This document shows positions 34,421 to 42,638 of a DNA stretch of 64,000 nucleotides, piece by piece (position 1 is the stretch's first letter; each line of letters starts with the position of its first letter). The stretch spans positions 2,365,001 through 2,429,000 of the forward strand of contig NZ_CP114871.1 of the NCBI RefSeq assembly GCF_027474405.1. The letters run 5' to 3'. This DNA is from Caulobacter sp. NIBR2454 (GTDB lineage: Bacteria > Pseudomonadota > Alphaproteobacteria > Caulobacterales > Caulobacteraceae). Made by a program: the position numbers and the translations under genes. The notes under the pieces were generated by a model. That model did not search any database, was not told the origin of the DNA, and worked only from the letters and a program-made list of their open reading frames with translations.

Positions 34421-37400
34421 CTAGAACTCCCAGTCGAAGCCGAACCGCACGTACCGGGGGGTTTGGTAGGCGGTGGGTTGCTTGTAGCCCTCGTCGGGAC
34501 GACCATCCGGCAGTTCGCCGAACTCGTATGCCTCCTGCACGCCTTTCAGGTTGAGGACGTTGAACACGTCCGCCCGTAGGACGAGGTTGCCAGCGCGCGA
34601 GAACTTTTCCGGCACCGTGTAGCGCAGGGATAGATCGAGGCGCTTGATCCAATCGGTCTCGAAGGCCGAACCACGCTTGACCAATTGCCCGCCGCAGAAG
34701 CGAGCGTTCTCGACGTCGTAGTTAGCGTTTGCGGTGGCGCCGTCGAGATAGTCCTCCGGAGCCAGACCGATACAGCCGTACTTGCGTGGCGAGATCACCG
34801 AGGCGTTGGCCCCGATCATGAGGCTGTCAGTCACCGCATAGGAGCCAAACGCCTTGAACTGGTGGGCGTGGTGGTTCGGCAACAGGCCGTACTGACCCGG
34901 GATGAAGGCCAGGAAGTCGAAGTCAGACACGATGCCCGCGTCGGTCTGACCGGTATCCGACTTCAGAGCGCCTTCGAAATTGCCGATGGATTCGGAGACC
35001 GTATAGGACCCCTGCAGGCCCCACTTGCCGTCGAAAGCGCGCTCGAAGGTGAACTCCAGGCCCTGGTACTTGCGCTTGACCTTGGGAAGGCGAAGATCGG
35101 CAGCCTTCAGGGTGATCTGCGTTTCGCCGTTGGGCAGGGTGGTCGGCAAAACCACCGTGGCGTCAAAGCCAGGGTTGATGATGTTGTAGAACTGACCGCC
35201 CGGATAGAGAGCTTCGCAGCCAGCGATGTTGTTGGCGCGGCAATAGCCCACCACACCGTCGTCCAGCAGCGCATCCTCGGCCACGCGACCAAGTTCGCGG
35301 CGACGGAATTGCAGGCCCACCGACCACAGATCGCTCAGCTTGTGGGAAACGCCGAAGATGACTTCGTCCTCGTAGGTCGATTTGAGACCCAGAGAGACAA
35401 CGGTTTCTGGCGGCGGCGCGGTGCCGTTGTTGCGGATGGTGCAGCCCACCGCGCCCGTGGGTGCGATGCTCGGCAGACTGGCGGGGCAAGGCAGCATGTT
35501 CGGCCCGTTGAGCACTTGGCGGCTGGTGGCGCCCGCGGGCAGGCCCGTCAGCGGATCACGGCCGCCGCCGAAGGTGGTTCCGCCGTCGGCGGGAAGGAAA
35601 AACTCAGTGAAGTCGATCGCCGGGGACGCGGCCCGGAACGACGTGTTGGAGGCCACCGGTAGGTAATAGCGGCCCATGAACCCGAACACCTTGGTCCGGC
35701 CGTCGCCGGCCAGGTCATAGGTCGCGCCTAGCCGCAGGGCCTGTTCATCGTCGAACTCGATGAAGGTTTCACCGAGTGGGGTTTCGACGGCGAACTTGTC
35801 TTGGCGCCAGCCGATCTGCAGGGCCAGGCGGTCGGTGACGTCCCAAGCGTCCTGCACGTAGATGGCCGTGTTGCGGCCACGGAAGCCGCCGCCGACATCA
35901 AACACCCGGCGTTCTAGGTACTCTTGGCCTTCGGCCAGACCCAGGGAATTGGTCGCAGCGGCTCGGCGGTAGAAATAGTTGGCCCCGCCGTTGCGTACAG
36001 AGGTTTCAGTCAGGACCGTATTCTCACGGTCATAACCCGCCCGGATATGGTGGTCCCCAAACAGCTTGAAGAAGACGTCGATGTCGCCGCGATAGAATTC
36101 GCGCTCCGACAGGAACGGGAAGGTCGAGGAGGACGCGGACTGAGCTCCGACCGTAATGGTCGGCGTAACGCGTGCGTCCTGCACCAAGGGCACGCCAAAC
36201 AGATTGCCCAGCAGCGCCTGATCGACCTCGGAACGACCGTAGGCGCCCGAAACCGTTAGCCAGTCAAACAGGGTCCCCGTGTAACGGGCCACATAGCTTT
36301 CACCCCCCAGGAACAGGGTGCTTGCGCTGTCGCGCTCGGATTCGATGGCGTTGGTGTCAGGGTCGAAGCTGAAGTTGTCGCGCTTCCGCTTGCGGCTGGT
36401 GTCGAAGTAAGTGAATTCCAAATGGTGCTTCGGCGTGACGTAGCCGTCCAGCTTGAAGCCGTAGAACGGATCGCCGATCCGGTCGCGCTGCAGAGCGCCG
36501 GACGTCTGGGCTCGCTGCCCCTCGATGTCGGCGAATTGAGCGAGGCCGTAGAAGAACAGGCGATCCTTTAGGATCGGCCCACCAGCTTCCAGGACCACGT
36601 TCTTTTCGCTGTAATCGTAGAGCTGGTATTGTTCGAGTTCCCCATTGGGCGAGTCCGAGCGCAGCTTGTTGGGCTCATAATTGCCGTGCAGGGCGAACAT
36701 GAAGTCGTTCGAACCCGACTTGGTGACAGCATTGATCACACCGCCGATGGCGCGGCCGTATTCAGCCGAATAGCCGCCGGTCTTGATGTCGATCGACTTG
36801 TAGAAGTCGAACGGCACCGTCGCGCCGCCAATGCCGTTGATGAAGTTGGTGATGTTCAAGCCGTTGACGTAATAGGCGTTCTCGCCGCCCGAGGCGCCGC
36901 TGAGCGAGGCCGGCGCTTGCAGTTGGGCGCTGCCGATGGCGAAGGCGCTATCGATCGGCACCGCCGAGGGCGCCAGAAGCGTGAGCGCCGTGACGTTGCG
37001 GGCGATAGGCACCTGCTTGGTCAGTTGCTCGACATCGACCGAAATGCCGGTTGTGGTGCCGGTGAAGTCCTGTTGAGGATTGGCCGTGGCCGTCACTTCG
37101 ATGGCGGAGACCTCGCCTTCGGCGGTCAAGGTGAAGCCATAGCGGGACGCGCCAGACAGCCCGACGCGAACTGTGTCGTTACGGGTCGAAACGTATCCTG
37201 GCGCCTCGATCGCGATGGAATAGTTACCGGTCGGGATGAGCGGCACGCGGAACGAGCCGTCGCTATCGGTGGTGAGCGTGCGCTCGACGCCCTGAGCCAT
37301 CGAACGGACAACCACCGTGGCGCCCGCCACAGGCTGGCCGTCGGCGTTGGTCACCTCGCCCAGCAGCGTGCCGGAGCTATAGTCTTGCGCACTCGCCACC

Positions 37401-37528
37401 GTCGGCAAGGCCGCGCCGAGGATCGCCACAGCGCCCGGCGCACCCATCGTCGCCACACCGGCCAGCAAGCTCGACATCAGCAACCGCGCGCGTCGCGATC
37501 CCTGAGCAGATTTGTAACTCGAAGTCAT
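34421..37528 (-). CDS. Oar-like TonB-dependent receptor
   Basis: A 1035-residue outer-membrane protein. The ATG at 37528 follows GGAGGCG at 6 bases and gives a long signal peptide ending ASAQ. Residues of about 45-130 form a carboxypeptidase-regulatory-like beta-sandwich (GTLLGEVTNADGQPVAGATVVVRS, and GNYSIAIEAPGYVS). The plug follows, with IGGVINAVTKSGSND, and then a 22-strand barrel with TonB-receptor landmarks, ending RFGFDWEF. This is the Oar-like subclass used for peptides, glycans or cell-surface functions; the substrate is unknown. A LytTR-type kinase/regulator pair lies directly upstream and a matching repeat pair sits in the promoter region. Confidence 0.9.
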   Translation of the reverse strand: MTSSYKSAQGSRRARLLMSSLLAGVATMGAPGAVAILGAALPTVASAQDYSSGTLLGEVTNADGQPVAGATVVVRSMAQGVERTLTTDSDGSFRVPLIPTGNYSIAIEAPGYVSTRNDTVRVGLSGASRYGFTLTAEGEVSAIEVTATANPQQDFTGTTTGISVDVEQLTKQVPIARNVTALTLLAPSAVPIDSAFAIGSAQLQAPASLSGASGGENAYYVNGLNITNFINGIGGATVPFDFYKSIDIKTGGYSAEYGRAIGGVINAVTKSGSNDFMFALHGNYEPNKLRSDSPNGELEQYQLYDYSEKNVVLEAGGPILKDRLFFYGLAQFADIEGQRAQTSGALQRDRIGDPFYGFKLDGYVTPKHHLEFTYFDTSRKRKRDNFSFDPDTNAIESERDSASTLFLGGESYVARYTGTLFDWLTVSGAYGRSEVDQALLGNLFGVPLVQDARVTPTITVGAQSASSSTFPFLSEREFYRGDIDVFFKLFGDHHIRAGYDRENTVLTETSVRNGGANYFYRRAAATNSLGLAEGQEYLERRVFDVGGGFRGRNTAIYVQDAWDVTDRLALQIGWRQDKFAVETPLGETFIEFDDEQALRLGATYDLAGDGRTKVFGFMGRYYLPVASNTSFRAASPAIDFTEFFLPADGGTTFGGGRDPLTGLPAGATSRQVLNGPNMLPCPASLPSIAPTGAVGCTIRNNGTAPPPETVVSLGLKSTYEDEVIFGVSHKLSDLWSVGLQFRRRELGRVAEDALLDDGVVGYCRANNIAGCEALYPGGQFYNIINPGFDATVVLPTTLPNGETQITLKAADLRLPKVKRKYQGLEFTFERAFDGKWGLQGSYTVSESIGNFEGALKSDTGQTDAGIVSDFDFLAFIPGQYGLLPNHHAHQFKAFGSYAVTDSLMIGANASVISPRKYGCIGLAPEDYLDGATANANYDVENARFCGGQLVKRGSAFETDWIKRLDLSLRYTVPEKFSRAGNLVLRADVFNVLNLKGVQEAYEFGELPDGRPDEGYKQPTAYQTPRYVRFGFDWEF

Positions 37529-37912
37529 TCCATCGCCTCCAGATTTGAAAGAGGGGTCACGCCAGATGGCGACGACCCGAGGCTGGCCTGTTGTGATGTT
37601 TCGAGGGCGGGTCCGACGGACCCAATTCATGCGTCACGGCGACCGCGCGGCTTGGCGCCGCTTCGGATTCTCACCTTCCCCATCCCAGGGAATTCAGCGG
37701 TGATCGCGCCCCGACCCGCGCCCCTGAAACCCCAGACGGGAACAAACGCCCACATGAACGACCCCCTGCCAGTCGCCGGCGAAAATCGCCGCAGAGGGAC
37801 GGTTAGTGTCGTGATTGTGACATTCGCCACGCCTCAGCGACGAACGGCGACTCTGGCGCGACGAATTCCCACTCTGGGTAGAAAACGGGTCTGGAAGGCC
37901 ACGACCCTTGAG
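37529..37912. other. Intergenic region upstream of the Oar-like receptor
   Basis: 384 bases without a convincing gene; a 67-codon frame in it lacks support. It holds the ribosome-binding site for the receptor and, at 37838-37865, a pair of CGACGAA repeats 21 bases apart. The long distance from these repeats to the receptor ATG (about 310 bases) implies either a long leader or action at a distance. Confidence 0.6.
37838..37865. promoter_or_regulatory. CGACGAA direct repeat pair A
   Basis: CGACGAA at 37838-37844 and again at 37859-37865, a period of 21 bases. It lies between the kinase 3' end and the receptor gene. LytTR regulators typically bind two direct repeats about two helical turns apart, so this is a candidate operator. 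Confidence 0.5.
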
Positions 37913-39055
37913 CTAGGCGGCGAGCTTTTCAGGCGCGAAATCAAGCGGCAGGGTCAAGGTGACCACGAAACCTCGCCCAGGCTCGGCGTTTGCGTTCAGG
38001 CCGCTGCGCGCGCCGAACCGCGCGACAAGACGGCGGTGGACATTGTCCAAGCCAACGCCGGTGCCCGAGGCCATGCTCGACCCAGGTCCGTCATCGCTGA
38101 CCTCAAGCATCAATCGGTCCCCGGCGGCCCACGCACGGATTGCGATCAGGGTGCCGCATTCGGGGTCATTCACCCCGTGCTTCACCGCGTTCTCGATGAG
38201 CGGCTGGAGAATGAGGCTGGGCACCAGGGCGTCGTGCAGGGGTTGGGGGACATCGATCGTCACGCGCAGGGCGTCGGCGAAGCGCACCTCTTCGATCTCA
38301 AGATAGAGCTGCTGCAGGGCGATCTCGTCAGCAAGACGAACATCGGCCAGCGGATCGCGCGCCAGCGCGCCCCGGAAGAACGCCGCCAGCCGCATGACCA
38401 CCGCCTCGGCGAGGGTGTTGCGTCGATCGACGATCAAGGTCGAGAGGGCGTTCAGCGTGTTGTACAGAAAGTGGGGATTGATCTGGTAGTGCAGCGCCCG
38501 AATTTCCGCCTCGCGCGCGGCGATAAGCGCGCCGGCTAGCTGCTGCTCGCGGCGACGGGCGACACGCTCGGACTCCATGGTCGCGACGATCGCCACCCAC
38601 AGCACGAACCAGTTGGAATGGTAGATCGTGTCCCAGAGCAGCCCGCTCCAGAAGTCCCCGCGGCGATCGGGCATTATTAGAGGGGTGACTTGCTGTAGAA
38701 GGCGCAACGAGCAGGCATAGACCATACCGCTCAGCAGCACGGTGACGACCGTAACCATCCACAGGACGGGCCGCGACCGCCGAGACGCCCAGCGCACGGC
38801 CCGCCAATGGGCGAGGCTGACTAGCACGCCGGAAAGGAGCATCGGAATCTCGCCAGGCCAGTATTCCGGCGTCAGCACGATGCCGTGCAGATAGTTGAGC
38901 ACGCACGCCCAGATCTCGATCGCCGTCCACAAGGCGACCGCGAGAAGGGTCATGCTACGCCACTCCCGGCGGCGGGCGAGGCCGGCGTCGATTTCGGCCG
39001 CTTCTGCGGGTGTCATGCGATCTTCGTAAGCTGGACGGGTCCGTAAGAGAGACAT
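37913..39055 (-). CDS. LytS/AlgZ-type sensor histidine kinase
   Basis: A 380-residue inner-membrane kinase. Four or five membrane segments lie within about 35-165. A coiled linker leads to the phospho-acceptor motif LHYQINPHFLYNTLNALS near residue 195. The ATPase domain shows LQPLIENAVKHG, DDGPGSSMASGTGVGLDNVHRRL and a final strand. No periplasmic sensor domain is visible; sensing is probably by the membrane part. It is divergent from a LytTR response regulator gene with a 157-base shared promoter region, so the two form a two-component pair. Confidence 0.9.
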   Translation of the reverse strand: MSLLRTRPAYEDRMTPAEAAEIDAGLARRREWRSMTLLAVALWTAIEIWACVLNYLHGIVLTPEYWPGEIPMLLSGVLVSLAHWRAVRWASRRSRPVLWMVTVVTVLLSGMVYACSLRLLQQVTPLIMPDRRGDFWSGLLWDTIYHSNWFVLWVAIVATMESERVARRREQQLAGALIAAREAEIRALHYQINPHFLYNTLNALSTLIVDRRNTLAEAVVMRLAAFFRGALARDPLADVRLADEIALQQLYLEIEEVRFADALRVTIDVPQPLHDALVPSLILQPLIENAVKHGVNDPECGTLIAIRAWAAGDRLMLEVSDDGPGSSMASGTGVGLDNVHRRLVARFGARSGLNANAEPGRGFVVTLTLPLDFAPEKLAA

Positions 39056-39086
39056 GTCCTTTCGGCGGCGAGCGGCGTGGGATTTG

Positions 39087-39113
39087 CGACGAACGCGCCG
39101 ATTGGTCGACGAA
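39087..39113. promoter_or_regulatory. CGACGAA direct repeat pair B
   Basis: CGACGAA at 39087-39093 and 39107-39113, a period of 20 bases, in the divergent kinase/regulator promoter region. It ends 99 bases before the regulator start codon and lies 32 bases from the kinase start. This is consistent with autoregulation. Confidence 0.55.
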
Positions 39114-39212
39114 CGTCAGTGGACTTGCGGCGAGCGGTGGGCAAATTCCGAGTACGCTTACAAATGGAGGCGCGGACCGACTAAGGTGTCTGGCGCAAAC
39201 TGTTAGGTTTCC

Positions 39213-40013
39213 ATGCTTTCGGTAGTTGCGGTCGATGACGAGGCCCTGGCGTTAAGGCGCCTCGAGATCGCGATCTCGCAGATGGCTGACGCCGAGCTGA
39301 TCGGCAAGGCGCGCAGCGGACGCGATGGGATGGAGCTTATCCGGCGGCTGAAGCCGGACGTCGTGCTGCTCGATATTCAGATGTCCGGCTTTGGCGGATT
39401 TGACCTGCTCGACAGTCTGGAGCCAGAAGAGCTGCCGCTAGTCATCTTCGTCACCGCCTTCGAAAGCTTCGCGGCCCGGGCGTTCGAGGTCAGCGCCGTC
39501 GACTATGTTCTCAAGCCGGTGGAGTTTGAACGCCTGAGCGCCGCCCTGGCGCGCGCGCGGCGTAACCTGCAACTGGCCAGCTCTGAGCAGCGGGCGCGCG
39601 AGCTTCGCGATGTCGTCGCCCATCTTCGCGGCCACAACGACGCCGGCGCTGAACGCGACGAAACCTTCGCACGTGAGTTCTGGGCGCAAAGGCGCGGGGA
39701 TTTCGTGCGTGTGCCGGTCGAGCACCTCGACTGGATCGAGGCGGAGCGGGACTATGTTCGTCTTCACGCTCGCGGTCAGGCCTACATCCTGCGCGCCACC
39801 TTGGCGAACATGGCGTCGCGGCTAGACCCCGCCCTTTTCGTTCGCATCCGGCGCTCCGCGCTCATCCGAGCGGACCGCATAGAGGCCGTCCGCAAGCCCA
39901 ACTATGGCGACTATCGGGTGGTGTTGACGTCAGGTCAGGAGCTGCGGGTCGGCAAGACCTATCTCAAGAGCGTGCGCGACCTGATCGCGACGACGGCGGC
40001 GCAACGCGGCTAA
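39213..40013 (+). CDS. LytTR-family response regulator
   Basis: A 266-residue regulator. Residues 1-120 form a receiver domain with the acidic pair near VVAVDDE, the phospho-acceptor Asp in VVLLDIQMSGFGG, and the switch threonine and lysine in VTAFESF and YVLKPVEF. Residues of about 155-262 form a LytTR DNA-binding domain (VEHLDWIEAERDYVRLHARGQAYILRATL, FVRIRRSALIRADRIEAV, and VGKTYLKSVRDLI). The pairing with the divergent kinase is by position. Three CGACGAA repeat pairs around this gene are its likely binding sites. Confidence 0.93.
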   Translation: MLSVVAVDDEALALRRLEIAISQMADAELIGKARSGRDGMELIRRLKPDVVLLDIQMSGFGGFDLLDSLEPEELPLVIFVTAFESFAARAFEVSAVDYVLKPVEFERLSAALARARRNLQLASSEQRARELRDVVAHLRGHNDAGAERDETFAREFWAQRRGDFVRVPVEHLDWIEAERDYVRLHARGQAYILRATLANMASRLDPALFVRIRRSALIRADRIEAVRKPNYGDYRVVLTSGQELRVGKTYLKSVRDLIATTAAQRG

Positions 40014-40050
40014 GGCCCCGCCCGCCAAAGGCCGCAAGACGCGGCGTTTT

Positions 40051-40078
40051 CGACGAAGAGTGAAGCTTGCGCGACGAA
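40051..40078. promoter_or_regulatory. CGACGAA direct repeat pair C
   Basis: CGACGAA at 40051-40057 and 40072-40078, a period of 21 bases, between the response regulator and the 49-residue membrane protein gene. As in pair B, a TGGAC follows 6 bases after the second repeat, which may be part of the promoter. Confidence 0.5.
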
Positions 40079-40170
40079 CGCCGTTGGACCGGTGCTGTCT
40101 GGGCGCCCTCGATTGTCTAGCTTCGGCGGCCGCTCGACCTTCTCGGGCGCGATATCGACCGAGGATCTAA

Positions 40171-40320
40171 GTGCCCACCGAAACCCATGTGTCCATCGTG
40201 CGGGAAATGAGCCGTCGCTCACGTCGCTGGGGCATGCGTCGGCGCCTAATCTTCATCATCGCGGCGTCCGGCGTCTTCTGGCTCGGCCTGGTTCTGATGA
40301 TGGATTGCGTGCGCCGCTAA
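40171..40320 (+). CDS. Small single-span membrane protein
   Basis: A 49-residue frame starting at GTG, with GAGGA 5 bases upstream. The N-terminal half is arginine-rich (REMSRRSRRWGMRRRL). It is followed by one membrane helix (IFIIAASGVFWLGLVLMM) and DCVRR. Positive residues before the helix predict an inside N-terminus. I do not recognise the family. It is downstream of repeat pair C and could be a target of the two-component system. Confidence 0.55.
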   Translation: MPTETHVSIVREMSRRSRRWGMRRRLIFIIAASGVFWLGLVLMMDCVRR

Positions 40321-40656
40321 GCGCAGGTCCCGCGGCCAGCCAGGCCACAAACATCGGACAAATCTTTCAGCCAACCGCAAAATGGCGGACGAGCGCCTGT
40401 CCATACGCCATTCGGGATGGCGGCCAGCAGATTGCGCTCAAATTCCAGCATCAAGCAATATTGCTCAAATAAATAGTCATAAACACCACAATACTTACGC
40501 TTAGAGAAGAACACCCATTCAAAATAATACATCTCCGTTTGAAGGCCTGTTAATTCTACCTATATAGCCTCGACAGTTCGACGCGCCTGAAAGCGCTCGA
40601 ACTGGCTTGGGGAGAGCGAAATCGCCTCTCCATCGACGATGTAGGCTCTCGACTGG
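40321..40656. other. Gene-free region with AT-rich segment
   Basis: 336 bases before the LysR gene. From about 40440 to 40580 the sequence is clearly AT-rich (for example AATAAATAGTCATAAAC and AAAATAATACATC), unlike the surrounding genes. No gene or hairpin with a clear role was found. It likely includes the promoter of the LysR gene. Confidence 0.5.
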
Positions 40657-41679
40657 ATGGAAATCGACATCAACCAGCCTCAAGGGGCCGGCTCATCATT
40701 CGACGATGAGCGCGCGGGGGGGCTGAAAGCGCCGGCGCGATCGAAGTCGTTGCCTCTGCGCGCCCTGCCCTCCCTAACGGCGTTGCAGGCGTTTGAGCGG
40801 ACCGCGGCTCAGCTCAGCTTTCGCCGGGCGGCGCGTGATCTTGCGCTGTCCCCCTCCGCGATCAGCCACCAGATCCGCAATCTCGAGGATCATTTCGGTG
40901 TGCGGCTGTTCGCCCGCGACGGCCGGACCGTTCGCCTGACTCGCGAAGGCGCCCACTATCTGGACTCGGTGAAGCGCGGCCTTTCCTTGCTGGAGGAAGC
41001 CAGTCGCGGCCTGATGCACGAAGGACGCGGGGCGCGGCGAGAGCTACGGATCAGCGCCTTGCCGATCTTCATGTCGACCGTGCTGATCCCACGCCTCGCG
41101 GATTTCGAGCGGCGTCATCCCACCCTCGCCCTGCGCATCCAAGGGACCCACGACTATGCCGATTTCGAGCACGGCGAGGTGGACCTGGCGATCCGCCTGG
41201 GCCGGGAGCAGGCGTCCGGGCTGCGGCTGGAGCCGATTCTGGAGGTACGCAACCTGCCCGTCTGCGCGCCGAGCATGGGGCTGACGGGCCTGCTGTCACC
41301 CCTCGAAATCTCACGCCATGTGCTGATCCAGGTCACCCACCAACCGCAGGCCTGGCGGGACTGGTTCGCGGCGGCTGGCAGCCCGGAACTGCGCGGGGCC
41401 GATGAAATCTGGTTCGACAGCGTGTCCGCCGCCCTCGACGCCGCCGAGCATGGGATCGGGATCGCCTTGGCGCCCTGCCCGCTGATCCAGGCGCGGCGTG
41501 GCTTTGGTCAGACATTGACCCCCGTGGGTGAGCCCTCCGCCAATGCGGACATGCTGCATCTGGTCCTGCGCTCGCGGCATGCGGACAGCAAGTGGGCGGT
41601 CGCGTTCCGCAAATGGCTGATGGAGTCGATCGCGCAGACGACCCAATCTTCTGCTCCGGCGGCGGCTCAGTATTCCTGA
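40657..41679 (+). CDS. LysR-family transcriptional regulator, GcvA-like
   Basis: A 340-residue regulator. An unconserved 35-residue N-terminal extension precedes the winged helix (PSLTALQAFERTAAQLSFRRAARDLALSPSAISHQIRNLEDHFGVRLFARDGRTVRLT). The substrate-binding domain spans about 125-325 and contains the GcvA/AmpR-like segment DFEHGEVDLAIRLGR. A later start, close to LPLRALPSL, is possible. The target genes are unknown; the gene is convergent with virB11 and its last 13 bases overlap that gene. Confidence 0.88.
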   Translation: MEIDINQPQGAGSSFDDERAGGLKAPARSKSLPLRALPSLTALQAFERTAAQLSFRRAARDLALSPSAISHQIRNLEDHFGVRLFARDGRTVRLTREGAHYLDSVKRGLSLLEEASRGLMHEGRGARRELRISALPIFMSTVLIPRLADFERRHPTLALRIQGTHDYADFEHGEVDLAIRLGREQASGLRLEPILEVRNLPVCAPSMGLTGLLSPLEISRHVLIQVTHQPQAWRDWFAAAGSPELRGADEIWFDSVSAALDAAEHGIGIALAPCPLIQARRGFGQTLTPVGEPSANADMLHLVLRSRHADSKWAVAFRKWLMESIAQTTQSSAPAAAQYS

Positions 41680-42638
41680 CCGGCGAACAGGATGCCGCCC
41701 ACCGACCGCCGGCCGTCCAAGCGCTGCATCTGCACGATGATATCGATGACCTGCCGCGCGTAGGTCTGGACCACGTCCCATTCCACCGTCAGACCACCGA
41801 GTTGCGCCATCATGGCGATCTGGTCGATGGCGCCGCTGGGCGTGGCGGCATGTACGGTGGTGATCGAGCCGGGATGGCCGGTGTTGACCGCCCGGAGGAA
41901 GGTGAAGGCCTCTCCCCCTCGAAGCTCGCCCAACAGAATGCGATCAGGCCGCATACGCAGAGACGCTTGCAGCAGCGCCTCAGCATCGACCCGGGCCTCG
42001 CCCATCTCGCCGCGGACGGACACCAGACCGACGGAGTTCTCGTGATGCAGCTGGATTTCCGGCGCATCCTCGATGGCGATCAGCCGCTCGGTGGATGGCA
42101 TCTCCTTTACCAGAGCGTTCAGCAGAGTCGTCTTGCCGGACGAGGTGCCGCCGGACAGGACGATAGTCTTGCGAAGGCGCACCGCCTCCCGAAGAAACGC
42201 CTCGACGTCGTTTTTCCTCAACATCGCAACCAGGACACGGTCAGCCTCCACGCTTCCCGCCTTGCGCCGCGCGAAGGCGCCAGCGGCGGCTAGGTCGCCT
42301 AGCGCGAGGTCGGAGATCGCGTGCTTCCGGATAGCCAGTACGAGCCCCTCGCGCGTGGCCGGCGGTGCGATCACCTGCACGCGCGAGCCGTCCGGCAGGC
42401 TGGCGGACACCAGCGGCTGTTCGCGACTCACCCCCTGGTTCGTGGCCCCGGCGATCTGCCGCGCCAGGCGGCCAAGCACCTGTTCGGTCACCGCCGGCGC
42501 CGCCTCGCGCGTCATGCCGCCGCCCCGGACCTCGAACCACACCTCGCCCGGTCGGTTGATCAGCAGGTCGGTGATGTCTGACCGACTGAGCCACGGGTGC
42601 AGCAGCGACAGGAAGCTGCTGAGATAAACGCCGCTCAT
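41667..42638 (-). CDS. virB11: VirB11 type IV secretion ATPase
   Basis: A 323-residue hexameric cytoplasmic ATPase that powers pilus assembly and substrate transfer. The Walker A loop is LSGGTSSGKTTLLNAL near residue 145, with the Asp box IAIEDAPEIQL, Walker B RILLGELRGGEAF and the His box TGHPGSITTVHA. The start overlaps the virB10 stop (ATGA). This is the last gene of the T4SS operon. It converges with, and overlaps by 13 bases, the LysR gene. Confidence 0.94.
   Translation of the reverse strand: MSGVYLSSFLSLLHPWLSRSDITDLLINRPGEVWFEVRGGGMTREAAPAVTEQVLGRLARQIAGATNQGVSREQPLVSASLPDGSRVQVIAPPATREGLVLAIRKHAISDLALGDLAAAGAFARRKAGSVEADRVLVAMLRKNDVEAFLREAVRLRKTIVLSGGTSSGKTTLLNALVKEMPSTERLIAIEDAPEIQLHHENSVGLVSVRGEMGEARVDAEALLQASLRMRPDRILLGELRGGEAFTFLRAVNTGHPGSITTVHAATPSGAIDQIAMMAQLGGLTVEWDVVQTYARQVIDIIVQMQRLDGRRSVGGILFAGQEY

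Noticed and set aside
37627-37830. 67-codon frame upstream of the Oar-like receptor
   Set aside because: Arg/Pro-rich, no conserved motif, and it sits in what is probably the receptor promoter or leader.
30079-40656. Genomic island inserted at tRNA-Ser
   Set aside because: A tRNA gene, AT-rich borders and a surface-protein gene are suggestive, but no integrase and no repeat of the tRNA 3' end were found downstream.
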